A DNA stretch of 64,000 nucleotides from Epiperipatus broadwayi (GCA_028023455.1 JAQFVV010000036.1:8812007-8876006); one strand, 5' to 3'. Positions 35,503 through 49,095 are shown, counted from the first letter of the stretch. Translations and numbers: made by a program. The notes: a model not told the origin generated them from the letters alone.

Positions 35503-38216
35503 GGAGCTTCTGTCCCATGGCACATAATAACATAGTGTGTGCACAAATATGCATAAAGTTGAAAGAAAAAGTAGAAATAATCACAGAGAAAATTTTTGTA
35601 GATATTTTCCTACATTCCCTTGAATAAAATAATCCTAGTAAAAGGTTAAATAATTTTGAGTTTAAAATAAAATTGTATTATAAATCAAACAGTTTAAAAA
35701 GGACTAAATAAATATTAATGTTGCATTCTGATTTTGAAATTAAAAACAAGCATGTTTTCTGATAATTTATTTATAAAAATCTTTGTTGCTTTTGAAAGGA
35801 TTAAAATTATTTTTAATCAAGATGAGAAAAACAGTTTTTAATTAGAGCTTTGGTCATGCCAGATGACTATATAAAAGTGTTGATAAAAAGATTAGCTTTA
35901 GTTGGCTAGTAGTTTTTTTTGTAAGAGTTGGCTAATGATGTTTTGAAAAGCAGTTCACAGAGTTGGTTGATTTCCAGAGCTATATAGATAGTTACCATGA
36001 ATCAGATGTTGCTGAATTCAAGATAGCAGATTCAGCAGCAGACTCCAGTTCACTATGTTGCTGTTTAGATGTACTTTGAAGGAAGACTCAGCTTCTTTGT
36101 ATCTATCTATAGCTGACATAGTATTAGCTGGCTGGTCTGAAGTCTAAGTGGAACCAAGTAAATTCAACTGTTAACTGATTATACCTTTCCTGATAGTGAC
36201 AATACCTAGACTATAGATTTCCTGATGAGACAATCCTAGATTAGCCCCTGTCAAAAGAAACCATCATTTGATAAATTAGTATATGTATGCTGTGTGTATA
36301 TGCAAAAAACCACAAATAAACACATCATAACTTATTTATATAAAGTGAGGTGTTTTAAAATAATTAATTTAAAAATAACATTTTTTAAAAAATAGACATC
36401 TATAGAACAATATTATTTTAAGTCATTTAAAACCTATATTTTTAATAAACTTAAAAGAAGTAAATAATTTGGATTGAATTTGAATTACAAAGAAAAGGTA
36501 AGAGTAAAGATTTAAGTCAAGGACAATGCTATTTAAAAAAATTCTACTTAGACTAGAAAATAAAGGAAAAAGAATCATTGAAAATAAAGTTTGAAGATGT
36601 TATAATTAATCAATGAAATCTTTTTAGAGTAACCTGTCAAGACTGATTTTATTTTTAAAAAAAAAATAGAAAGGAAAAAGCTTTTATTAGTTAAGCAGTA
36701 AAATTTATGTAGATTTAAAATGGAATTAATTATGAAAGATGTTAATAATCTTATTATTTTGACAAATTCAAATATGTTTAGAAATTATTGTCACACGTAT
36801 GTGTGTATATATATATATATCAATGTGTGTCAAATAGACACCAATTTTAATCATCTATTTTATAAACATTCAAATATGTTTAGAAATTATTATGCCACAT
36901 GTTAGTCTGTGGATATATATCAATGCTGGTCAAATAGAACACATATGTAAACACCAATGTAATAAATTGAACTTTGTTTTAATATTAATCAACATGTATG
37001 TAAAATTAAATCATTTTTTAAATTTTACTAAATTCCAATTGATATGTATCCTTTGTATATTATAAAATATGTGTTTGTGCACATATCTATGTGTAGTATA
37101 TAAACCCATTAAGATGTATTGTAAATCATAATGTAATAAACTGAATTGTGTTTTTGTTAATCCACACATATATGTAATTTTCATTTTCTGACAATTCAAA
37201 TATGTTCACAAATTATTAGGCACATTTCTGTGTGCTGAACGTGCTTCAAGTATCTTTATTGGTACATATATGTAGACTACAGTATAATAACTTGAATTTT
37301 ATATATTAATCACATAATGTGATAGTTTTATTGTATATTAATTAAAATCAGAGAGCTTATATGAGTATATTCTTATTATAGAGACCTTGACTTTATTTTT
37401 TTTATTGTTATCAATAAACTTGTATTTAATTGTCAAAATTATTCAAGTGAAATTAATTTTACAAGTTTTTTAAAATATTATATTTGCATTATGTCTTAAT
37501 CACAATGACAGTTATAGAGTTTATGTATTTTGAGCTAGATATGTGTATAACAGTCTATTATATGGAAGGGAATTTATATTAGTATTTATGGGAATCCAGT
37601 AATGATGATGATATTCCCATTGGGAGTCAGTGTCATCCTCCTAGATGGCAGAAAGAGAATATTCTTTAAGGCCCATGCATGACATTTTATTTGTCTAGTC
37701 TTTATTAAAATAAAGTTTATACTTGGCCAGTACATTAATGGTATTAAGTGGCCAGTGCATTGATAATGATCAGCATGTTTTATATCCCAGCATTATTTTA
37801 TGGTTGTATATATTAATGGATAAGCAATTAAGTTTGTCCATCTAGATGGATGTTTAAATAATTGCTCCACCTGGGCAATGGCTCAATAGTTAGCCTGGTC
37901 GACAGTAGATCCATTTCAAATTTTATCACCAGATTGACTGTTGATTCATTTAATTGTTGATCATTCATTATGTACTGTTGAGTAGTACTTATACTTACTT
38001 TTACTTATTTATAATGCTGGATGATGTATGGTTAATGATATACTTTTAGTTGCTCAGAGGAGTTAACTGGACTGATCTCTCAGAGTCTTTTCAAGATCTC
38101 ACGCTCTTTTTAATAGTAAAAATTATTTTAATATTACATTTAAAAATTTTGTTTATTTGGGGATGTTGATATTCCATTACCCCAACTTCATCCCATAACC
38201 TCCCTATCCCATTATA
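35503..38216 (+). mobile_element. 5' LTR of nested long-LTR element
   Basis: Homologous in direct orientation to 39424-42724: for example GCATAAAGTTGAAAG, AAATTTATGTAGATTTAAAA and GTACTTATACTTACTTTTAC recur in order. It ends CATTATA, comparable to GTTATA of the partner and GTTACA of other families. The TG start may be 35510 or 35536, so the first bases are uncertain. It holds about 400 bp (36230-36660) missing from the partner, and diverged internal repeats with ATTCAAATATGTTTAGAAAT (36760-37230). Confidence 0.75.
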
Positions 38217-39423
38217 AATTATGCCAAAGGTGGGGCTGATGATGATCATGTACTGATGATTATCACCACAAAATTATCTTTCAACATAATCTCACCTACA
38301 ACTGAGAAAGAAAAAAGTATGCATTTTATGCAGAATTAATTTTAAATATTACTTTAAAAGATATGATGAGAGCATTAATGATTTTAAATTATAAAATGGT
38401 AGTTTTCATGTACGTTTAAAAAAGTTCACATTTAAAGTTGAATAAAAAATGAGCAATTTTGGAGTGTGGATTGGATGTTTGAGGGTTGAAGTTTGTTTAG
38501 CTGTATTTTCAGTTTTCATGATGGATGGAGGTTTTGTCATTTGTTTGAGAATGCAATGTTTTCATGCAACTCTGAAGTGTGTTCTATCTTGGCTATTTGC
38601 TCTAACCCATTTTCTCTATTCATATTGTTTATCATAGATCAGTTAACATAGTCCTTCCATGAGTCAGACTTCAAGTCTCCAAGAAAAGTAGAAAGGTATG
38701 GTTCTATATTTTACAGCTTATAGGATTCAGTGAAGCAGGGCATAGTCTTATATTTTCATCTTCTTTGAAGGATCATGGTTTTGCAAAGATTTCCATTATC
38801 CTTATAATAAGTTGTGGTAGCTTATAGTGTCTAAATTGATGTAAGTCTCTTGGTATTAATAGAATATTGTGTACTTAAGTCCAATGGCTGAATTCTTTAT
38901 CTGTCTCACAATTGCATGGCACTATTCATTCTGTTAACTGTAAAGTGCCTGTCAGGTCTCTAAAACATTGATGAGTACATAGTTTGAGATATGAACTTTG
39001 TTTTGATTATACATGTATATTATGTAAAATTTTATTACAGTGGTGTTTCATTTCTATTTTTCCCAGAGGGGCAATGGCTGAGTTATTTATCTGTATCACA
39101 ATTGCAGGGCACTATTTATTCTGTTAACTGTCAGGTCTCTAAAACATTGATGAGTACATAGTTTGAGATATGAACTTTGTTTTGATTATACATGTATATT
39201 ATGTAAAATTTTATTACAGTGGTGTTTCATTTCTATTTTTCCCAGAGGGGCAATGGCTGAGTTATTTATCTGTATCACAATTGCAGGGCACTATTTATTC
39301 TGTTAACTGTCAGGTCTCTAAAACATTGATGAGAACATAGTTTGAGATATGAACTTTGTTTTGATTATACATGTATATTATGTAAAATTTTATTACAGTG
39401 GTGTTTCATTTCTATTTTTTTCA
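38217..39423 (+). mobile_element. short non-coding interior of the nested long-LTR element
   Basis: Only about 1.2 kb long with no open frame of note, so the element depends on proteins from elsewhere. The first 0.75 kb is homologous to the leader at 11330-12010 of the coiled-coil element, although the LTRs of the two differ. A GGAGGGG polypurine tract at 39424-39430 ends it. Confidence 0.7.
38882..39420 (+). repeat. three tandem copies of a 180-bp unit
   Basis: CAATGGCTGA starts at 38882, 39071 and 39251. The second and third copies are almost identical (exact 180-bp period), while the first carries an extra 10 bp. The unit contains CTGTTAACTGTCAGGTCTCT and AAATTTTATTACAGTGGTG. Confidence 0.9.
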
Positions 39424-42400
39424 GGAGGGGTGTGTGTGTGCATAAATATACATAAAGCTGAAAGGAAAGGTAGAAATAAATACAGACAAAAATTTTGTAG
39501 AAATTTTTCTACATTTCTTGGAATAAAATAATTCTAGTAAAAGGTTAAATAATTTTGAATTTAAAATAGAATTTCATTATAAATTAAACAGTTTAAAAAT
39601 GTCTAAATAAATATTAATATTGTATTCTGATTTTGAAATTAAAAACAAGCATGGTTTCTGATAATTGTAAAAATGTCTATTATCTATTTTTAAAAATCTT
39701 TGTTGCTTTTGAAGGATTTTTTAAAATCAAGATAAGGAAAATAGTTTTAAATTAGTGTTTTTGTCACCTAATGAGCTGATAAAAGATTAGTTTTAGTTGG
39801 CTGGTAGTTTTCTATAATAGTTGGCTAGTAGTTTTTTGTAAGAGTTGCTAATGATGTTTTGAAAAGCAATTGGCAGAGCTATACAGATAGCTATCACAAA
39901 TCATGTGTATCTAAAATTCAAAAAAGCAGATTCAGAAGCAGTCTACTGATTCACTACGCTGGTGTTTGGATGTGCTTTGAAGGAAAATACACCTTCTTTG
40001 TATCTATATATAACTGATATAGTATTACCAGCTGACCTGAAATCTAAGTGGAATCAAATAAATACCAACATTTAACTGATCATCAGCTGACCTAGACTCT
40101 TTTTTTTTTAAAAAAAAGGAAAAAGCCTGTATTAGTAAAACAGTGAAATTTATGTAGATTTAAAATGGAATTAATTATGAAAGATGTTAACAATCGTATT
40201 ATTTTGACAAATTATGTTTAGAAATTTGTCACATGTATGTGTGCATATATATCAATGAGTATCAAATAGACACATATAAAAATGTTAATCATTTTATTTT
40301 ATTATTTTATGACAATTCAAATATATTTAGAAATTATTATGCCACATGTCAATGTGTGGATATATATCAACGCTTGTCATTTAGAACATATATGTAATCC
40401 TCAATGTAACAGATATATAAAATTTAAACATTTTGAAATTTTATTAAATGTCAATTGAAAGGTATTCATTGCATATCATAAAATGTGCATCTATGCACGT
40501 ATCTATATATGTGTTGTATGTAAATCCATTAACCTTTTCGATGTTAGTTACGGAGATGCTACGTCTTTTGAAAAAATTTTGCCTGTATGCGACGTGATGT
40601 GATGCGTTTAATGGTTGCATGCGCCATCTCTTGGTCAATTTTGGTCGCAATTTCTTCATTTTAGACTTATTTGATAGGAAATTCAATGCTTTCAATTTTA
40701 ATTCTAAAAACATCCGCATATAGCGTTATACTTTTTCAAAAAAATCAATAATTTTGACAGCCAACTTGTTACACCCCTCTGTCTTTGTTCTCTGATTGGA
40801 TACTACCAAATCTTCTAGGTGTGTTTCTAAATGACAGATTCACAAACGAGCAACACTAACAAAGACAATTCATGTTATACACATTCGTAATGATTTTGTT
40901 GTAATAATTACATTTATTGCAATTTTTTATGTTCACAAATAATAAAATATAGTTCTCTATCAAAATATAAAGTTTGACTCGGAAAATTTTAAATATTAGA
41001 AGAAAAATACATTTGGAGAAATATCCGTAACAAAAAATAATTATTGCTACATAACGTAATCAGGAAATTCCTAAGGCGTGTTTCTAAATGAATATTCAGA
41101 CACGACAACGAAGCTGTGTACGTTCGTAATTGAAGTAAATAATAACATCTATCGTAATTTTTTACATTCATAAATAAGATTTGATGTTACTTTATGGAAA
41201 TATAAAGTTTGATTTGGAAAATTTTAAATTTTACAAGAGAAATAAGCAAACTGGAAATAAAAGAGAATTACTCAACCGCTGTTGATCTGAATAACGGCAC
41301 AATCATTGGTTGAGTTATAATTCTTGTTTTACTGCTAACTATTTTTTACACATTTTTTAAATATTTTTTGACAGTTATTAACATTATTTTTATTTTTTCG
41401 TTACATTTAACCAATTTGAATCTAAAATTATTTAATTTTTAGAAGCTGAATTAAAAAAATTCTGTGTATTTTAGATTAATATTTTAACAAAAGAACTGAT
41501 TGCAAATGACACAGACCAATCACATTGTTCTCAGATTTAAGTAGAGGGCCACTAGCTAAAAGAATCAGTTTAAGTAGAGGGCCAATAGCTAAAATATTCA
41601 GTGAAAGGGTTAAGAAGTATTGTAAATCACAATGTGATAAATTGAATTGTGATTTATGTTAATCCACACATATATGTAAATTTTAATCACTTTTTATTAG
41701 TGTCATTTTATGACAATTGAAATATGTTCAGAAATTATTAGGCACATGTCTGTGTACAGAATGTGTTTTAAGTAAAGCTATTGGAGCATATATGTAGACC
41801 ACAATATAATAACTTGAATTTTATATATTAACCATGTAAATCACAATGTGATAGGTTTTATTGTTTGTTAATCAAAATCAGAAAGCTTATATGTGTATAG
41901 CCACATTCTAGAGACCTTAACTTCATTTTTTGATATTGTTATTAATAAAGTTGTATTTAATTGTTAAACTTATTTCAGTGAAATTAATTCTAAATGGTTT
42001 TAGAATATTATAATTGTATCATCTTTTGATAACAGTAACAGTTTTACAGTTTATGTTCTCTGAATTAGATTCATGCATAATGGCCTGGGCATGAAATGAT
42101 GATAATGTTATTCCCACCAACAATCATCATTGTTCTCTTGGTTAGCACAAACAGAATATTTTTTAAAGCCCATTCAGTACATTTTGATTTAGTCTAGTCT
42201 CTATTAGAAATTAAATTTATACTTGGGCAGTACATTAATGGTACTAAGTGGCTAGAACTTTGATGATGATGCCCATGTTTTATATCCCAGCATTATTATT
42301 TTTATGATTGTATTATTCTAATGAATTAAAATTTAAGTTTGTGCATCAAAATTGATGTTTAAATAATTCTGCCAAGCTGGCAAAAGCTCAATAGTTAGCC

Positions 42401-42724
42401 TGGTCTATAGTATACCCACTTCAAATTCAGTCACCAAATTGACTATTGATTTCATTGTTGATCATTCATGATGATGGATGATTATTACTTTTGAGTAGTA
42501 CTTATACTTACTTTTACATATTTATAATGCTGGTTGACATATGGTTATTGATACATTTAGTTGCTCAGAGGAGTTATTTAGGCTGATCGCTCAGAGAGTT
42601 TTCAAGATCTCTCATGCTCTTTTTAATACTAAAAATTACTTTAATATTTAATTTTAAAATTTTGTTTATTTGCGGATGTTATTTTACCACCCCAAGTCCA
42701 CCCGTAATTCCTCATCCTGTTATA
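39424..42724 (+). mobile_element. 3' LTR of nested long-LTR element, carrying a piggyBac-like MITE
   Basis: Starts TGTGTGTGTGCATAAATA after GGAGGGG and ends CCTGTTATA. Subtracting the 1.08-kb MITE leaves about 2.2 kb, close to the 5' LTR without its extra block. The sequence ATATATT just right of the end (42725-42731) also stands at 35496-35502 left of the element, consistent with a target duplication in the older LTR. Confidence 0.75.
40533..41609. mobile_element. piggyBac-like MITE (TTAA target, CCTTTTC...GAAAGGG ends)
   Basis: A 1077-bp insertion flanked by TTAA on both sides (40529-40532, 41610-41613). Its ends, CCTTTTCG... and ...GTGAAAGGG, are inverted relatives. The 5' LTR partner has the uninterrupted site (CCCATTAAGATGTATTG), proving insertion at TTAA. 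No transposase frame is present. Inside, a block starting GTGTTTCTAAATGA is doubled with divergence (about 40820-40995 and 41068-41240), and AGTTTAAGTAGAGGGCCA occurs twice near the right end. Confidence 0.85.
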
Positions 42725-43306
42725 ATATATTTGTAATTAAGGTTAATAGTTCAACTGGCAAATGGTTAATTGAAACAATAATTAATGTTAATCACAGATC
42801 TCTTCACTCCACAAATTATTCAAATCATTATTTTACTAACTACATGGTTTTTTAACAGCTGAGATTTCAGACAGCTATTTACTAGCAATTCCTAGTAAGC
42901 ACCATATTGCTCTGACACATCTTTTAGACAGTGTAATTAGAATTGACTGTAGTCTCTTTCTATTGCAAATACAGTTGTGACTACTGCACTATTAGCTCTT
43001 CACGCTGCAATTTGAGGTTCACTACTCTGATTTTCACTTTACTTGTTTTTTCTCCATTCTACTCCATTTTATATTCTTTAACATTAAAAATTCTGTAGTC
43101 ATTTTTATTAACTTTATTAATTTGCATATTGTTAGACTTTACTATACTGCAAATTAGAATGTTGTTGCTTGTAATTAGTCTAATTCCTTTTTCTGCATAC
43201 AATCATTTTTATAGTTACTCAACATTGTCTCTATTGACAAGCTTGTACACGCACACATATGTATATAAATTTATTAATAAAATATATAACTAGGCAAGAC
43301 ACAACA

Positions 43307-43862
43307 CATGCTAAAATTAGAAATATTATAAAAAATGTATTATTGTATAAATACACAACAAGCTTTATATGTATATAGATTAAATTTTATTAGAATGAAA
43401 TGCTAGAGGCTCTAGTAAACCATGTCCTAGCCAAATGGTACTTCCAGAATGAAGAAATAATGCAGACTAGCCTTTAATCTACAAATGACATAGTATGAGG
43501 AAAAAATATTATTCCATCCCAGTTCCATTATACAAGTGTACGTACATATGCCTTATTTAAGAAAAATAGACCTACGATGCATTATAATAACCCACTTAAC
43601 TGTGAGCGAATCATAAATAAATAGTGAGATCAATCATTGAAAAAATATAACAAACTACTTAGATGAAGCAGAGCAAGTGTGCGCTATTTTATTAACCTAA
43701 AACTTCAACCACTGTTAAAGGATCAAGTGGATTAAATTCTTCATCGATAATCTAATCAAGCAAGTATATAGGATTAATAATTGGATTAACAACCATATAA
43801 CTTTACTGACAAATGGTAAATAAAAAGAATCTCGACAATTGCTGCAGTTGGATGATTAACTC
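43307..43862. other. AT-rich spacer
   Basis: No recognised feature between the old gypsy LTR end and the next solo LTR. Confidence 0.5.
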
Positions 43863-46592
43863 TATAACAGTCATATTTTCTTGTCATCATATGGATATAA
43901 CTTATGATTTCTAAGGTGGCTAGTATATTTCCTATTGTAAGTCAGAAACATGTGATTAACATAGTGCAGAATTCGACCACCACACAGAACAGCAGGACCA
44001 TCTAGGTAGTGAAGCCACCCATAGTACTGAGTTCGAATATAGTTTCTCGGTTCCACAATAAAATCTATGAAACAACGCATCTAATGCCATGTTAGTAAAC
44101 ATTTTTTTAGGCATGGTGATCAGGGAGATGCAAGAGAATCAAGAATTTTATTTCGAGTTAGTCAATCAGAACATTAATCTTAAACATTTTCTTATAGAAT
44201 CGAGGAACTATAATATGGAATGGGTATCGAATAAATAAATAAAGAAGTAATGGCCGACGTATAGTTTGACATTATTTATTGAAACATTTTAATAATAAAT
44301 CATTTACTAAGGCTTTGGTAATATTTAAAATTGAGTAACAAAATTTTCCGATACTGTTATATTATAGAAATACATTTATTTATTTAGAAACATTTATGCA
44401 AAATCATTTACCAATAATTCTTTATATTTAAGATCTCAGTAGTGGTATTTTTTGATACTGTTATGTTTACAAAGAGAAATACATTTTTGATGACGTAATC
44501 TAGCTACCTAAAATTCTCGGGCAAGTATTTCTAAGGCATGCCTTTAGGGATTTATATTTTTGCAATACAAGAGTCTAAAGTAAGATTTATAATAGTAGCG
44601 GCGGACATATATTTATTTAATTAAAGATATTTACTAATAACTAAGGGCAAACATTTATTTGAGAGTGAATTATGTCACTAATGCAGGGACAGAGTTATAC
44701 ATAGAATAATAAAGTTAATAAAAGAAACACATGGTACATTTAGAAAGGCGATAGGAAATGGCAGTATATTGAAACTGCAAAGCCATGAATGAGTTTATAA
44801 AAATGGGTTGGTGTTTGCCATAGGCCCGAAGAGGTAAGGTGTCACATAAGCATAACCAGGGACAAGTGGTTCATGCCATGATTGCCTGCTGGCTGCATGA
44901 TGGTTATCAAGCCCTACAGGAGCATTTATTATGTCCGCTTGTGTAGGATGACTGGGGTTAATTTCAACCCTATAGAATCTGGAATATTCAAGGCTTGTAA
45001 TGGGTCATCATGTCTCTAAAACATAACACATGTATAATGTATAGACGATTCTGGTAAGATTTAAATATATTTTATAACTCGGCCCTACATTATCAACATT
45101 TAATAAAGAACGTTTGCAACTCTCAAAGAAATGCAATTTTATGGAATTATTAATTAAAATTTAATAAAATATAAACAATATGTAAACTGGGTGATTATTA
45201 CAACTAATATGTCAGCCATTTGCTAAGCAGTAGACCCCTGCATTACAATAAATGAAGCATTGAATGCGTGTTGATTTATATGAAAATATTAAGTTATTTA
45301 TGAAAGTAAATATTAATGAAAATTTGACATGCATCCACTGTTTTAAGCGATCATAGATTTATACTTAGAAAATTATGAGCATGCGATAATTATATAATAA
45401 AATGTAGATTTTAGAAATACATACCAAGAAAGATAGAGTTAGGCATGCTAGATTGTTAAAGAGATTTACATAATATTAATTAATAGTTTTAACAGTTTTA
45501 CAAATGAGAATTTACAGTTTATAGTTTATAAGTTATCAAAGATGAATGAGCTATAGCGGGATATTAGTAGAGTACTCTAGAGAATTTGGATACAGGTACC
45601 TGGTTTATGAGAAGTTTTCCGATTCAGTGATCAGCAGCAAATTGTTCATGATTCTAGCATTAGCAGTTCTTTCCAGTGTTTAGGTGATTTAATTATTTGA
45701 ATAGCAGCAGCAGTTTTCCAATTGTTCAGGGCAGCAGATCTTCTTTGATTGATTTTATGGACGGCACGGGCATAGGTTCTCGGCAAACAGTCGACCATCT
45801 TCGGGGAGATTAGTCTTTGGCGCTTTCTACTCATGCATACTGTGGGCATACTGTGGCATGTAAAAACAATATATATATTTTGAGACTCTCAACTGCTCGA
45901 GAGCAAAGCTAAAGTTCAACTCAAAGTTTTTAGCAAGTCTAAAATGGCCTCCTTTCTTAGATCTTATCTTTTACATTTTTGTGATAGTTTATTTTTGGAT
46001 TCCACTTAATCTGCACTGAGGATAATCAATGCATTTTTGTTAAGTTTAATTATAGAGAATGCTGCATTTCTATTGTTTACATTTACATTTTACATTTACA
46101 TTTTATAATTACATTTTGGGGAATTTTTCTTTAATTAATCTATTATCTCTCACAGACAGTTGCTTTTAAAATTTCACATACAAAAGGGAACATATGATTA
46201 TTTTTACTTTTAATTAAATATTACAATCTATTTCTAAAATTATTACTAAATGAAATTTAAACAAAGCAAGAAATAACGGATTTTACAATTCAAAATAAAT
46301 AGTTAAAATTAATAAAATTTAGGTTAACCCAATAAATAGTTAAAATTATATACTTTCATATAACTAAAAGAAGAAATCTAAATTATATTATTTATCTTTA
46401 TTTATTGCCTTAAATTTGATATCGAAATGTGTGCGTGTTTATAGTGAATTCTACATATATCTATACATTTTTAATATTACTACACACACAATTCAATACC
46501 AAAAAGTTTAAATTTGGGTAGGATAGAGCGGTGAGTGAGAGACGATAGAAAAAGGTGAAACTTAAGATTCGAATACGAATCTTACTGTTTCA
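43863..46592 (-). mobile_element. 2.7-kb solo LTR, copy 2 of the 7.9-kb family
   Basis: Homologous end to end with 7913-10631 in the same orientation (shared GAATTCGACCACCAC, GAATGGGTATCGAATAAATA, GTTTAAATTTGGGTAGGATA, CTTACTGTTTCA). The start has decayed to TATAACAGTC. About 120 bp present in copy 1 near 9360-9480 are lacking. No matching target duplication remains, so it is probably older or recombined. Confidence 0.75.
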
Positions 46593-47357
46593 CTACTTTG
46601 GACTGGTTATATTATTAAAGATCATTAACTGCATCAATAACAACTCATTAGTATCGTTGCATTATTCAATTCACTTGATGAAATGCACAAATAAAGAGTA
46701 AATAAAGAAATAAAAAATACAATAATAACGGTATTATTTCCCAGTATTAGTACAATGTAAATTATCTTTTCATATTCTCCCAACAATGAATGGTACAACT
46801 TTTAACAAGGCACTTGCATTTCTAGATAATGATAAATTGCATTACAATTTTTCTTTTATTTTATAAAATTTAGATAATTACACACAATTTTTTTGTTAAC
46901 TCAGATTCCCCATTTAAAGTGAATTCCTCATGTGAATAATGATATTAATAACACATGCATTCCATTCCTCAATTAAAAATTAGATAATGTACAAAAAACA
47001 TAAATATAAAAATATACATCTTTCTCTACAGCAAGTATATATAATGTTTATGGAATGGGGGTTAGTATAAATAAAAAATTGATACAAATTAATGGTTAAC
47101 CAAATCACTAAAGAAAATAATAATTCTTATTTTTAGTTTTGTCCATCTTTTGCAGGCAGACAGTAATTATGAATATCAAACTGATCCTTTAAAATTATCA
47201 GCAATAGAGTTTAAGCTGATAATGTTTTTCATTATGCCCATCATAATTTATGATTGGAGCCAAGTACCTTTGACAGCCCAACTGTGGCCATATCAAACAT
47301 TCTATGTGTTATACATTTATAATATGTAAAATATAGTTAATGATAAATAAGATTGTA
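46593..47357. other. AT-rich spacer
   Basis: Nothing recognised. Confidence 0.5.
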
Positions 47358-47653
47358 CACAATATATGGTAAGAGAACAAACAAGTGTTAATGACCTCAT
47401 TGAAAAAATTAAAAGTCTGAAATGGAGTTGGGCTAGACATATTGCTAGAAGAGATGATAATACATAGACAACTGAAATCTGAAACTGGATTCCAAAAGAT
47501 TGTAAAAGACCCAGAAAGTGACCACATGTGAGTTGGATGAATGAAATAAGAAAGTGTGCAGAAGTGATGTGGAGAAGAGAAGCTAAAGATCAGAGAAGAT
47601 GGATTGAACTTGGAGAGACTTCACCCTGCATTGAATTGATAATGGTTGATGAT
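47358..47653 (+). mobile_element. 5'-truncated RTE LINE copy, 3' end only
   Basis: About 300 bp matching the last part of the LINE at 1600-1892 (GTAAGAGAACAAACAAGTGT, TTCCAAAAGATTGTAAAAGA, GAACTTGGAGAGACTTCA), ending in TGATAATGGTTGATGAT. GATTGTA stands at 47351-47357 and again at 47654-47660, a likely short target duplication. Extreme 5' truncation is typical of target-primed reverse transcription. Confidence 0.85.
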
Positions 47654-47660
47654 GATTGTA

Positions 47661-48772
47661 AAACAAATACTTCTGGATTAATACTGGAAGATATGCATCA
47701 AAATAATTTAAATTTTTGCTTAGTGTATTTTTGGTGTTTTACATCATAATTATGGCATGATAATAAGTGCTAAATAGTAAGTAAATACTATTTTAGTATT
47801 CAAATTCCAATATTCACTAATGTCAGCACTCTTAGGGTAAAGTTCATTGCACTTTTTGAGTGATCCCTCTTTGACCTTTCTCTTCTTGCCGGTTACGTTA
47901 TATCGATTTTTTTGGATTCAAGGCAAATGTTTCAGAAATGAATATTTTGGTGCTGTTATAAAGGCATTTATGCTGATTGACTTTATATTCTGCATTTTTT
48001 GATGTCTTTGATGGATTAAAAAACTTTTCAAAACCTTTATTGAGTACATAACATTTGAATAATGTATTAATAATAGGACAACATTTAAAGTTTTGCTAAT
48101 AATTTTAATGCCATTTTGACAAATTTTTTGAGTGATTTATTAATATTAACTATATAATCAAAGATGCTCACTGGACATTATCTAAATAGTGTTGCTTATT
48201 TAAATATTATAAATATTAAATTTCTAAATGCATTTTTGTTTATAGCAAATTTATTATATTCCATTTTATATAAATTATAAATATAAATTTAAACATTTCT
48301 CTTCTTATCATGATTGTAGTTATAAGTTATATATAAATGCATAAAAAATACAAGTTAAAAAGAGTGACATCAAAGATGTGTGGTTCATAGTATAGTCGTA
48401 ATACTGCAGTGAACCAGCACTCTAACAATACTGAAATCAGCAAATACTGAAATTTAAATATTAAGCACTTATTAAGTTTGTACACACAATTTAATGACCA
48501 TTATTGTGCTATAAATACATATGAAATTATCGAAATTGTATTTGGCCAAAACCCTAGAATACTATATCTTCAAAGATTATTATTAAGAGCTACCAATGTA
48601 AAATCTTATCTTGTATTATATTCTATAGCATATACAGTGTATATATTTATTAATATGTAAGAATTATATGTAAACATATTCAGATCTCATAAAATTCAGG
48701 TTACTTGCAATGTTTTTTTCTAATTACCACGCGACAACAATAGATACTAAAACAGATTCCACTCTCGTTTGT
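47661..48772. other. AT-rich spacer
   Basis: No gene or recognised repeat; a somewhat less AT-rich stretch lies near 47830-47960. Confidence 0.45.
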
Positions 48773-48782
48773 GGTCTAAGTT

Positions 48783-49085
48783 CATCATCATTATCAACCA
48801 TTATCAATCCACTGCAGGATGAGGGTCTCTCCAAGTTCAACTCATATTTTCCAATATTCAGCTTCTCTTCTTCACATCACCCCTGCACACTTTCTTATTT
48901 CATCCATCCATCTCACATGTGGCTCTTTCTGGGTCTTTGACAATCTCTTGGAATCCAATTTAAGATTTCAATTGTCCATCTATTATTATTTCTTCTAGCA
49001 ATACGTCCACCCTAACTCCACTTCAGTCTTTTAATTTTCTCAATGAGATCAGTAACACCTGTTTGTTCTCTTACCCATATATTGC
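48783..49085 (-). mobile_element. 5'-truncated RTE LINE copy, minus strand
   Basis: Reverse-strand copy of the same 300-bp 3' end as 47358-47653, beginning at its tail (TCATCATCATTATCAACCAT on the plus strand). A 10-bp duplication GGTCTAAGTT lies on both sides (48773-48782 and 49086-49095), so the insertion limits are exact. Confidence 0.9.
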
Positions 49086-49095
49086 GGTCTAAGTT

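Larger units (their letters stand above)
35428..43306 (-). mobile_element. right (5') LTR of the old gypsy element, split by a 7.2-kb nested insertion
   Basis: Begins TGTAACTTAAACTGAC on the plus strand and ends GACACAACA. LTR sequence occupies 35428-35502 and 42725-43306, together about 660 bp and so equal to the left LTR. Everything between belongs to younger insertions. No clear target duplication surrounds the whole element. Confidence 0.75.

Noticed and set aside
43871-44080. Minus-strand frame with YGWLHYLDGPAVLCGG and its relative near 7920-8060
   Set aside because: It lies at the GC-richer 3' end of solo LTRs; the frame is not maintained between the two copies beyond a short stretch.
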